From positions 1,860,001-1,924,000 of the forward strand of contig NZ_CABDUX010000001.1 in NCBI RefSeq assembly GCF_901411515.1: DNA of 64,000 bases, given 5' to 3'. This DNA comes from Raoultibacter phocaeensis (GTDB taxonomy: Bacteria; Actinomycetota; Coriobacteriia; Coriobacteriales; Eggerthellaceae). This document shows, piece after piece, positions 8,277-15,680 of this stretch. Position 1 is the first letter of the stretch. Every line of letters begins with the position of its first letter. Below the pieces are notes generated by a model. It worked only from the letters and a program-made list of their open reading frames with translations, made no database searches and was not told the DNA's origin. Position numbers and translations under genes: made by a program.

Positions 8277-9827
8277 TTACGCCTCTGTCTCCGCGAGCGC
8301 GTGTTCGCCGGCGGCGCGTCCGAATGCGAGCGTGGAAAGGATGCCCGTGCCGGTTCCGGGGTAGTACGAACCCATGAACCCGCCTGCAACCTGGCCGGCG
8401 GCGTAGAGGTGGGGGATGGCTTCGCCTGCAGTGTCGAGCACTTGGGCGTTCGTGTTGATCTTGAGGCCCCCGAGTGCACCGAGGTTGTAGTCGTAGGTGC
8501 GTGTCGCGTAGTACGGCGGTGCATCGATGGCCTCGAGGCCGCATACGCGAGTGGGAAATTGGCTGTCGCGTTTTTCCGCCGTCGCCATATCGGCGTTCCA
8601 GGTGTCGAGTGCCGCTTGGAGGTTTGCAGCGGGGACGTCGATTTGGGCGGCAAGTTCTTCAATGGTGTCGGCTACGAGCACTGAGCCGTCGGCGATCTCC
8701 TTAGAGAAATCGTCGCTCATGGGGCTTACACCGCCTACGACGGCACCGGTCAGCGCTGCTGCCTTCGAGTCGAAGATGCCCCATGCGGTATGGTCTTCCT
8801 GAGCGAACACTGCACGGAGGACCCATGCATAGTGGTCGGATTCGCTCACGAAGCGGCGGCCGTATTTGTTCACGATGATGCCGGGAACCTCGGGAACGCC
8901 GGGAAGGGTGGGCGTGCCGCCGATGTTGCCGGGTAGGCCGATAAAGCCGCCCATGCCCTCAAGTGCCGCGCCGACCGCCATGCCCATGCGGAGGCCGTCT
9001 CCGGTGTTGGTTGCGACGGTGAGGGACCGGCCGTCTTCAAGCGCCTGTACCATGTGATAGTTGAAAGCTTTGGCGAACTCTTCGCTGCGGTCGTAGCTGC
9101 AGGTTGCAAGGATGACGGCTTTTTTGCCGCGGTAGCGTTTGTTATCGTCGGCAACGACGCCGGTGACAACGCCGTCGGCGTTTTGCACGAGCTCTTTTCC
9201 GGCAGTCTTGTAGATGAACTCGACGCCCGCATCTTCTGCCGCCTTCAAGAGTGCGGCAACATGCGCCTGGCCGTACATGAGGTCGTTCTCGTCGGTTCCA
9301 GCGAGGTGAATGCGGGGCTTGATCACGTCGGGATCGACGTTGGGGACCGTGCCGTTTCCATACACCACTTCGTACGTGATACCGAGATCTTTCATGAACT
9401 CGATGCAGGACGGGGCCTGCTCGCAGGCGAAACGGACGAGCTCTTCGTCAAGCTGGCCTTCTCCGCATTGCAGGTAGTATTCGGCATGTTTTTCGGGGGT
9501 GTCGTCGCTTACGTTTGCGAACTGCTTCTGCTCTTCGGTGCCAGCTGCCTGGATGACGCCCGAAGAATTGGCGGTGTTGCCGCCCGCCATGGCAGCCGCT
9601 TCGAGCACGGTCACCTGCGCACCGCCGCGTGCGGCAACGACGGCGGCAGCAAGTCCCGCTCCGCCCGCGCCTACGATAAGGATGTCCGCTTCGTGATCCC
9701 AGGTACCCGAATCTGCCGCAGGTTCGGTGGCGCTCGGCGAACAGCCTGCGAGTCCGAATGCCGCTAAGCCCGCCGCCGCGATACCAGCTCCTGCAAGAAA
9801 GTTCCTTCTTGAAACGTTCGTCTCCAT
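8277..9827 (-). CDS. Tat-exported FAD-dependent reductase (fumarate reductase family)
   Basis: A 516-residue flavoprotein. Tat signal SRRNFLAGAG (6-15) is followed by a hydrophobic helix and lipobox GLAG-Cys29. The FAD motif ADILIVGAGGAGLAAAVVAARGG starts near 47; a second FAD/substrate-domain motif near the C-terminus is GALGGLKINTNAQVLDTAGEAIPHLYAAGQVAGGFMGSYYPGTGTGI. This C-terminal signature is the classic fumarate reductase flavoprotein form and is more canonical than in the 4825 gene. GGAGGGAATC precedes ATG 9827; an earlier in-frame ATG would add 28 residues ahead of the Tat motif and is rejected. No haem or FMN domain is present. The electron acceptor used is unknown. Confidence 0.88.
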   Translation of the reverse strand: METNVSRRNFLAGAGIAAAGLAAFGLAGCSPSATEPAADSGTWDHEADILIVGAGGAGLAAAVVAARGGAQVTVLEAAAMAGGNTANSSGVIQAAGTEEQKQFANVSDDTPEKHAEYYLQCGEGQLDEELVRFACEQAPSCIEFMKDLGITYEVVYGNGTVPNVDPDVIKPRIHLAGTDENDLMYGQAHVAALLKAAEDAGVEFIYKTAGKELVQNADGVVTGVVADDNKRYRGKKAVILATCSYDRSEEFAKAFNYHMVQALEDGRSLTVATNTGDGLRMGMAVGAALEGMGGFIGLPGNIGGTPTLPGVPEVPGIIVNKYGRRFVSESDHYAWVLRAVFAQEDHTAWGIFDSKAAALTGAVVGGVSPMSDDFSKEIADGSVLVADTIEELAAQIDVPAANLQAALDTWNADMATAEKRDSQFPTRVCGLEAIDAPPYYATRTYDYNLGALGGLKINTNAQVLDTAGEAIPHLYAAGQVAGGFMGSYYPGTGTGILSTLAFGRAAGEHALAETEA

Positions 9828-9905
9828 GATTCCCTCCAATTGAATCGTTGGTCCGCATTCCGCAGAATGCATTGCGGCAACCATAGGACAAAGGGGCGTT
9901 TCGGC

Positions 9906-9921
9906 CATCACATAGGTGATG
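9906..9921. promoter_or_regulatory. Possible operator dyad upstream of the reductase
   Basis: Perfect dyad CATCAC-ATAG-GTGATG lies about 80 bases upstream of the reductase start, followed by a further GATGTG. It is a candidate regulator site; nothing shows which protein binds it. Confidence 0.3.
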
Positions 9922-9980
9922 TGAAAAGCGATGTGAAACTTGCAAATCCGCAGGTCATACGCATACTCAAACTCATACGC

Positions 9981-11012
9981 CTATGCGGCGGACTCTTCGA
10001 TGCTCGCGAGCGTCGCCTGAAGCGCACATTCGAACCGTGCCCGTTCGTCCACCGAAATCCCGATAGCGTCCACTTCTTTGAAGCCTCCGATGGCCGTTGC
10101 AACTTCGAGGGGAGCGGCGAAGACGAGCCAGATGCGCTCGCATCCCATCATGCCGAGATCCACGAGACGCTTTTTCTCGTCATGCGGCGGGGTGTGGTCG
10201 AGCGAGGCGATGGCTTCAAGCGGGATGTCGGCCGAAAAGCGCAGGCCCGAGCGGATTTCCAACACCTTCTCGCCGATGATGATCGGGCGGAGCACCGAGG
10301 CGCGGCAATCGGCGATAAGCCAGAGCACGGCGTACAGCGAGAGTGCGGTGAGAAGCCACGCAGCCGTCGCGTTGAAGTGCGAAACGAGCAGGTGCACGAC
10401 TACGATCTCCACGGGAACCACGAGCATCATCCCGGCCATGAACGCGCTGTAGCCGCTGTTTTTGTGGTACGAGAACGATTCGCCCGGAGCTTTGCGCGCC
10501 GCGCGCCCCCACGCGAGAAGCGCGTAATAGAGCATGACAAGCTCGTTCGCAGCAAGCGTTGCGGCGCGGGTGCTGCGGGTCATCTGCTCAAGCGGTGCGA
10601 AAAACCAATCCCGCACATCGTCCGACGCTGAGCGCGCGGTACGAAACAGCACTGCAAAACGCACGATCTCATGTATAGCGATCGCGATTTCGACGGCGAG
10701 CGCACATGCGCCGAGCCCGATAATCACCGTCCTATCGAAACCTCGGGCGAAAAACGCGGCGAGTGCGCCGCCTGCCCACATCACGGGCAACACGAGCAGC
10801 GGCGAGAGGTTGTTTCTTCGTACGACCGCCAGATAGAACAGGGTAGGGAGCACAAGCATGCAGTCGATGGGCAGCGCGTATCCCGCAAGCACGCGGTGCA
10901 CCGCGTGCGAGGGGGTGGCGCATACGGCGGCTATCCCTATCAGGTAGAGCGAGCCGAGGCCGAGCAGGAACAATCCCGTCAGACGATTCTTTTTCGCCGT
11001 CACTGCGTTCAT
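9981..11012 (-). CDS. Multi-span membrane protein of unknown function
   Basis: A 343-residue protein I cannot assign. The N-terminal ~240 residues contain about seven hydrophobic spans (first LTGLFLLGLGSLYLIGIAAV, last AAWLLTALSLYAVLWLI). A ~100-residue soluble C-terminal domain follows (RPIIIGEKVLEIRSGLRFSADIPLEAIASL...), which resembles the PH-like domains of bPH_2/DUF304 proteins in spacing only. Its ATG overlaps the TGA of the upstream MFS gene (ATGA, 11009-11012), and AAGGAGGC provides the ribosome site, so the two genes are translationally coupled. Any function probably relates to the transporter. Confidence 0.75.
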   Translation of the reverse strand: MNAVTAKKNRLTGLFLLGLGSLYLIGIAAVCATPSHAVHRVLAGYALPIDCMLVLPTLFYLAVVRRNNLSPLLVLPVMWAGGALAAFFARGFDRTVIIGLGACALAVEIAIAIHEIVRFAVLFRTARSASDDVRDWFFAPLEQMTRSTRAATLAANELVMLYYALLAWGRAARKAPGESFSYHKNSGYSAFMAGMMLVVPVEIVVVHLLVSHFNATAAWLLTALSLYAVLWLIADCRASVLRPIIIGEKVLEIRSGLRFSADIPLEAIASLDHTPPHDEKKRLVDLGMMGCERIWLVFAAPLEVATAIGGFKEVDAIGISVDERARFECALQATLASIEESAA

Positions 11013-12511
11013 CGCGCCTCCTTCGCTGCGGAAGCGGCATTCGAACCGCCCCCCTTCGTCAGGGCAGCGTCCGCGCTACTCGCTCTCGCGAGGGTGGCAA
11101 CATTCGATCCGCCTGCTCTCACTTGGGAGGCGACGTCCGAACCGCCCCCCTTCGTCAGGGCGACGCCCGAGCCGACCTCTTCTCCGTCGATCCCGCGCAT
11201 GCTTTTTGCAAACAGGGCGCCTGCGGTAATCGCAAGCCATGCGACCACGAGCACCCAGGAAGCCGTTTGAAGCCCAATCCCCGCAACGAGCACCGAGGTG
11301 GCGAAGAGCGCAACGGGGGCTGCTACGAGCAGAAGCGAGTTCTGCGTGCCGAGCGCGCTTCCTCGGCGGTTTTCGGGAATGCGGTCGAACATGAAGTAGC
11401 CGAGCAAAGCCGAAGCAGGGCCTGCGGTTAAGCCGAGTGCGAACGCGCCGAGGAGCATGACGGAAAAGCTCGGTAGCGAACCCATGACGATGATGCTTAC
11501 TGCCATACCGCACAGCGAGAGAGTGTACCACGCGCGACGGCTCACCATGCTCATGAGCGCAGCGTATGCGAGCGATCCGATGAGCAGGCCCGCCGACATG
11601 GATGAGAGCGTGTACCCCAGAAGCTCGGGGCGGTGCGCTTCGGTGAAGAACACGGGAAGCACGAGACCTTGGTAGCTTCCCATGACCATGACGATGCCGA
11701 AGGTGAGAAGGGTGGCGGTGCGCAGGATCGAATCGCCCTTGAACAGCACGCGCGCTCCGTCGAGTGCCGATGACCATGCGGCTTTGGCAAGCGAGCCGGC
11801 ACTGCTGATGCTCGCAGTATGCCCCTTCGCAGTATTTCCCCTCTCTGGGTGTGCGTTTCCGCTCTCGCCCGCGGCGATTTTGACCTCGTTTGCGTTCCTG
11901 TTGGATTCAGCATCCGCGGCGGCATTTCCGCGTACCGCCCCGACCGAGCGGGGAAGCGTTGCGGTCGCCACAGACGCGGCGAGCGAAAGCCCTGCGGTGA
12001 CCCACAAGCACGGCACGGCGCCGACGACGCCCATGAGCAAAGCGGCAAGTGCCGGACCCACGATGGTAACGATGGAATCGAGCGATTGGGTTATCCCGAG
12101 AAACCGCTGGAGGCTTGCGCCGTCGCGTTCGACGACGGTCGGAAGCATGGAATCGCGCGCGGTCATGCCAGGGATGTCGCCTACGGCACCGAGCACGCCG
12201 AAGAGCACGAACCATCCGAATCCGAGCCCTACCGTCATATCGACGATCGGAAGCGCCGCCACGCAGAGCGCCGATACGATGTCGGAGAAGACCGACACGT
12301 TTCGCCGGTTGAGCCGGTCGAGCAGCGCTCCGCCGAGTACGCCTGCAAGCACCTGAGGCACGGCGCACAGAAGGGCAAGCGTTCCTGCGGCAAGCGGATC
12401 GCCGGTGGTGGCGAGTAGGATGAGGGGCAAGGCGATGCCCGCTACCGAATTACCGAGCAGCGAAAGCGAGCTTGCAACGAGAAACCGTATGGTGGTGGAC
12501 TTTCCTGGCAT
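11009..12511 (-). CDS. MFS transporter with repeat-rich C-terminal tail
   Basis: A 500-residue major facilitator superfamily permease with about twelve spans and an inter-domain loop at about 200-250. Sequence such as LLCAVPQVLAGVLGGALLDRLNRRNVSVFSD matches the loop 2-3 region of MFS drug or macrolide efflux-type proteins (DHA3-like). The C-terminal ~55 residues are cytosolic, low-complexity and repetitive (ALTKGGGSDVAS..., AALTKGGGSNAAS). AGGAAGG precedes ATG 12511. Substrate unknown. It is translationally coupled to the membrane protein at 9981-11012. The repeated tail is encoded by 24-base perfect DNA repeats and may vary in length between strains. Confidence 0.85.
   Translation of the reverse strand: MPGKSTTIRFLVASSLSLLGNSVAGIALPLILLATTGDPLAAGTLALLCAVPQVLAGVLGGALLDRLNRRNVSVFSDIVSALCVAALPIVDMTVGLGFGWFVLFGVLGAVGDIPGMTARDSMLPTVVERDGASLQRFLGITQSLDSIVTIVGPALAALLMGVVGAVPCLWVTAGLSLAASVATATLPRSVGAVRGNAAADAESNRNANEVKIAAGESGNAHPERGNTAKGHTASISSAGSLAKAAWSSALDGARVLFKGDSILRTATLLTFGIVMVMGSYQGLVLPVFFTEAHRPELLGYTLSSMSAGLLIGSLAYAALMSMVSRRAWYTLSLCGMAVSIIVMGSLPSFSVMLLGAFALGLTAGPASALLGYFMFDRIPENRRGSALGTQNSLLLVAAPVALFATSVLVAGIGLQTASWVLVVAWLAITAGALFAKSMRGIDGEEVGSGVALTKGGGSDVASQVRAGGSNVATLARASSADAALTKGGGSNAASAAKEAR
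11042..11161. repeat. Duplicated 24-base repeat in the MFS tail
   Basis: Identical 24-base copies at 11042-11065 and 11138-11161 begin CGAACCGCCCCCC and end TCGTCAGGGC. They encode the ALTKGGGS units of the transporter tail; the spacer holds a more diverged third unit. Confidence 0.85.
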
Positions 12512-12564
12512 GATGCTTCCTTCCTGTTAGAAAGAAGTAAAAACCCAGACGTTGCGTCGGGGTC

Positions 12565-12692
12565 AAGGCTTCGGGGAAACTTGTGCAGAGATGGTGAACG
12601 CCGCGGCTTTTGCGAAGCAACCCAGAACTAAAGCCTCAGGTAAATCGTGCGGGATGGTAGACGCCGCGTCTTTCGCGAAGCCATCTGGGACC
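12565..12692. repeat. Two-copy 63-base tandem repeat upstream of the MFS gene
   Basis: Two diverged copies share the register ATGGTNNACGCCGCG (12591 and 12654) followed by CTTTYGCGAAGCC-like sequence, 63 bases apart. The period is a multiple of three; forward translation gives AAAFAK/DAASFAK-type 21-residue units and reverse translation gives FAKDAASTI-type units. No ribosome site or well-formed gene was found. Confidence 0.75.
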
Positions 12693-12744
12693 AAAAAAAC
12701 GGGGAATGGTGCGAGGCGATCGGAATCGTCGCCTGCAACCGTCC

Positions 12745-13539
12745 TCAGTTCGCCGGCTGGCCCGTCACCTGCTCTTGGATGGCCGCGATGATTCGGTCGC
12801 ACACCTCTTTCTGAGCGGGGTTGAGCAGCTGCTCCTGGTATTGATCGAAGAGCGCTTCGGTTCGCAGTTCGGCTTCGGTCGGCTCTTCGTCCCAGTTAGA
12901 CGAATTGAAGCAATCCAAAAGCGGCTCGAGCACCGTAAAGACCTTCCCGATGACGGCAGCCTTCGCATCTTCGTTCGCATCGGGCGCAAGCTCCATAATC
13001 CAGTCGTTGATCTTGACGTAATCGTCCATCAACCCGCGCTCCACAAGCGCTTTGTATACCGCTTCGGTTTCGTCGAGGTCGGTTTCGGTGAGCATGGCTC
13101 CCGCAAGCAGCATGGCGTCCCGCTCGCTTTTCAGAGCTTCTTCGGGAAGTCCGTGCTCTTTGAGCATCCCGGCGATAGCAGCGAGCCTTACCGGGATATC
13201 GGCATCGAGCTTCTCGTTTCTGATGAGCGCAAGCGTCTGTCGTTTCTGTTCGAGGGCGTCGATTTGCGCAACCAGATCGCGATCGAGCTCGTCCAACAAA
13301 TCGGCTGCTTTCGATCGATCATCGGAATCGAGCGTGTCGAGCATGCCGCCGATGTCGTCGAGCGAGAATCCGAGCGAGGCGAGGTGCTTGATGCGCAAGA
13401 GGCGAAGAAGGTCGTCGATCGAGTATTCGCAGTAGCCGTTCTCGCCGCGCGGTGGCTCGCGCAGAAGCCCGATCGTGCGGTAATGGCGCAGCGTGCGAAC
13501 CGTGACGCCCGCGATACTAGCAAGCTCTCCGCTGCGCAT
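12745..13539 (-). CDS. MerR-family transcriptional regulator
   Basis: A 264-residue regulator. The N-terminal MerR winged helix is typical (MRSGELASIAGVTVRTLRHYRTIGLLREPPRGENGYCEYSIDDLLRLLRIKHLASLGFSLDDIGGML), followed by a dimerisation coiled coil (about 80-120). A helical C-terminal domain (about 125-264) resembles TipAS-type effector domains in length and acidity. GGAAGGAAGCGC decides ATG 13539 over longer in-frame starts. It reads in the same direction as the MFS gene, which lies beyond the 63-base repeats, so it may be a multidrug-type sensor controlling that transporter; this is inference. A GNAT gene ends 49 bases upstream of its start. Confidence 0.85.
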   Translation of the reverse strand: MRSGELASIAGVTVRTLRHYRTIGLLREPPRGENGYCEYSIDDLLRLLRIKHLASLGFSLDDIGGMLDTLDSDDRSKAADLLDELDRDLVAQIDALEQKRQTLALIRNEKLDADIPVRLAAIAGMLKEHGLPEEALKSERDAMLLAGAMLTETDLDETEAVYKALVERGLMDDYVKINDWIMELAPDANEDAKAAVIGKVFTVLEPLLDCFNSSNWDEEPTEAELRTEALFDQYQEQLLNPAQKEVCDRIIAAIQEQVTGQPAN

Positions 13540-13588
13540 GCGCTTCCTTCCGGTCTTTTGTAGCATTCGGCTCGATCCTACGTGATCG

Positions 13589-14254
13589 CTAGCGGGGCTC
13601 GCGCACCATCGCGCGCTCGTACACGCTGAACGCGGGATCGCGGAAGCGGTGAACGGTTCGGAAGCCGAAGTGCCCGTATAGGCTTTCAAGGTGATCGCTG
13701 TAGCATTCGAGATAGCAGTTGATTCCGTGCGCGTCCGCGTACTCGAGAAACGGCGTCATGAGTCTGCGAAACGCGCCCGACCCGCGCATATCGCGATTGA
13801 CGCCGAGCGAGAAGAAGTGGATGAAGGCTTCGCCCTCAGTTTCGTCGACCATCCATTTGAAGTTCGAAATGCCTTCCATCTCGTCGGCCCGCTGGAAAAG
13901 CGCCGCCTTCTCGGCTTCAGTCAACACGGCGTTCGCCATCATCTCGATCGCCTCGTCTTCGAGGTCGTTCCATATGCGGCCTTCAAGATCGCTCGACAAG
14001 TACGCCCCGGCTCCCGCTGCGAAATTGGGGAGCATGTAGCAGCACTCGTGCGGTGCTCCTACCGTAAAGTCGTACTTCATGATGGCGCGCGATATCTCGA
14101 GCTTGCGCTCGTCGGTCGTGCCGATCGCATCGAGCGATTCGAGCCAGACCTCGGTCCAGGGCTCTTCCAAAAAGCTCACACCCATCATCGAGGCGAGCTT
14201 GTCGATGGTTTTGGTTTGTTCAGGTTGTACGGTAACGAGGCCCGATAGTTGCAT
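13589..14254 (-). CDS. GNAT-family N-acetyltransferase
   Basis: A 221-residue protein with the GNAT core in its C-terminal half: FIHFFSLGVNRDMRGSGAFRRLMTPFLEYADAHGINCYLECYSDHLESLYGHFGFRTV. This holds the acetyl-CoA pyrophosphate-loop region (RDMRGSGAFRRLM, a variant of Q/RxxGxG/A) and the terminal YxxxGF segment. The acceptor substrate is not predictable. AAGAAGG lies 10 bases upstream of ATG 14254. It precedes the MerR gene on the same strand and may be co-transcribed with it. Confidence 0.83.
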   Translation of the reverse strand: MQLSGLVTVQPEQTKTIDKLASMMGVSFLEEPWTEVWLESLDAIGTTDERKLEISRAIMKYDFTVGAPHECCYMLPNFAAGAGAYLSSDLEGRIWNDLEDEAIEMMANAVLTEAEKAALFQRADEMEGISNFKWMVDETEGEAFIHFFSLGVNRDMRGSGAFRRLMTPFLEYADAHGINCYLECYSDHLESLYGHFGFRTVHRFRDPAFSVYERAMVREPR

Positions 14255-14459
14255 GGCGGATGCCCTTCTTTAGCCGATTTCGCGTTCGGCCATCGATTCT
14301 GCCACAGCTTAGCGCACACGTCGAGCGCGCGGGACCATAATGTGGAAAGCCTGTAGGGACGAAGCAAACAACGCCGCAACGGATCTGTCGGCTCAAGGTG
14401 CTTTCGGCGAGAATAAGCATCAGTCTGCAATACGTTCGCGTCCGTGCGAAAGGATCGCC

Positions 14460-15575
14460 ATGAAGACCATCTACGAGATCGAATCCACCCCGCTCGAGGA
14501 CGGCTACCGCATGCCCGGCGAATTCGAGCCGCAGGAGCGCATCTGGATGCTCTGGCCCCATCGGCCCGACACCTGGCGCAACGGAGCGAAGCCGGCGCAG
14601 CAGGCGTTTGCCGACGTGGCGAGGGCGATAGCGCGGTTTGAGCCCGTGACGGTATGCGCGAAGCCCGAAGACTACGAGGCTGCCCGGCATCTGCTCGCCG
14701 GAGATGATGGCATCCTTGTGATCGAGATGGAGTCCGACGATGCGTGGATGCGCGATTGCGGCCCCACGTTCGTCGTCAATGACGAAGGCGATGTGCGCGC
14801 GGTGCACTGGCACTTCAACGCATGGGGCGGGCTCTTCGACGGCATGTACTTCCCATGGGATAAGGATGCGCTCGTGGGCGTTAAGGTTGCCGACCTTGCG
14901 GGTGCGGTGCGCTACCGGCCCGAGTCGTTCGTGCTCGAGGGCGGTTCGATCCACGTCGATGGCGAAGGAACGGTGCTCACGACCGAGATGTGCCTGCTTT
15001 CCGAAGGTCGCAACCCCGAGCTTTCGCGCGAGGAAATCGAGGGGTATCTGTGCGAATATCTGGGCGCCGAGAAGGTTGTCTGGATCAAGGACGGCATCGA
15101 CCCGTTCGAGACGAACGGGCACATCGATGACGTTGCGTGCTTCGTAGCGCCGGGCGAAGTTGCCTGCATCTGGACCGAGGACGAATCCGACCCGTTTTAC
15201 GAAGCGAGCCAAGCGGCGTATCGAGAACTATCGACTGCAACCGATGCGCGCGGACGGTCGCTTACGGTGCACAAGCTGTGTCTGCCGAAGAAGCCTGTCT
15301 ACCTGACGCAGGAGCAGATCGACACGCTCGATACCGTCGAGGGCACGCAGCCGCGCTCGGCCGACGAACCCTGCATCGCATCGTACTTGAACTTCCTCAT
15401 CGTGAACGGCGGCGTGATCGTGCCGCAGTACCGCGATGAGAACGATGCGCTTGCGCTTGAGCAGGTGCAGGCGATGTTTCCCGATCGGGAAGTGGTCGGC
15501 GTCGATACGGTCGAAGTCGTCTACGGCGGCGGGAACATCCACTGCATCACGCAGCAGCAACCGGCGCGCAGGTGA
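14460..15575 (+). CDS. aguA: Agmatine deiminase
   Basis: A 371-residue cytosolic enzyme of the guanidino-group-modifying superfamily that converts agmatine to N-carbamoylputrescine and ammonia. Diagnostic stretches are MPGEFEPQERIWMLWPHRPDTWR near the N-terminus, DDAWMRDCGPTFVVND, ETNGHIDDVACFV (catalytic His region) and the terminal YGGGNIHCITQQQP containing the nucleophilic Cys362. Length matches the family. ATG 14460 follows AAAGGATCGCC and matches the usual N-terminus. No carbamoylputrescine amidase or putrescine carbamoyltransferase lies beside it, so the rest of the pathway must be elsewhere or absent. Possible roles are polyamine supply, nitrogen scavenging or acid resistance. Confidence 0.95.
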   Translation: MKTIYEIESTPLEDGYRMPGEFEPQERIWMLWPHRPDTWRNGAKPAQQAFADVARAIARFEPVTVCAKPEDYEAARHLLAGDDGILVIEMESDDAWMRDCGPTFVVNDEGDVRAVHWHFNAWGGLFDGMYFPWDKDALVGVKVADLAGAVRYRPESFVLEGGSIHVDGEGTVLTTEMCLLSEGRNPELSREEIEGYLCEYLGAEKVVWIKDGIDPFETNGHIDDVACFVAPGEVACIWTEDESDPFYEASQAAYRELSTATDARGRSLTVHKLCLPKKPVYLTQEQIDTLDTVEGTQPRSADEPCIASYLNFLIVNGGVIVPQYRDENDALALEQVQAMFPDREVVGVDTVEVVYGGGNIHCITQQQPARR

Positions 15576-15599
15576 TGCGTCGCTCAGCAACCGGCGCGC
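15555..15599 (+). repeat. Duplication at the 3' end of aguA
   Basis: CAGCAACCGGCGCGC occurs at 15555-15569 (last codons of aguA) and again at 15585-15599 just past the stop, a 30-base period. It mirrors the duplication seen after the 4825 reductase. Confidence 0.8.
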
Positions 15600-15624
15600 G
15601 GATGTTTTCCGCTGCAGTGCTTTT

Positions 15625-15645
15625 CGACGCCAAACGTCGTTTTTT
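15625..15645 (+). terminator. Weak intrinsic terminator after aguA
   Basis: Short stem CGACG (15625-15629) / CGTCG (15635-15639) with a 5-base loop, followed by six T (15640-15645). Confidence 0.55.
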
Positions 15646-15680
15646 GTGCCTTTGCGCGCCGCCGTCGCGCTCGGCGGCCC

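Noticed and set aside
9840-10631. Long + strand open frame antisense to the unknown membrane protein
   Set aside because: His/Arg-rich composition of a shadow frame; the minus-strand gene has a ribosome site, membrane spans and overlap coupling.
12552-12791. 79-codon open frame across the 63-base repeats, with 21-residue repeated units
   Set aside because: TTG start without a ribosome site; the opposite strand is open too, so the periodicity alone explains it. Kept as a repeat.
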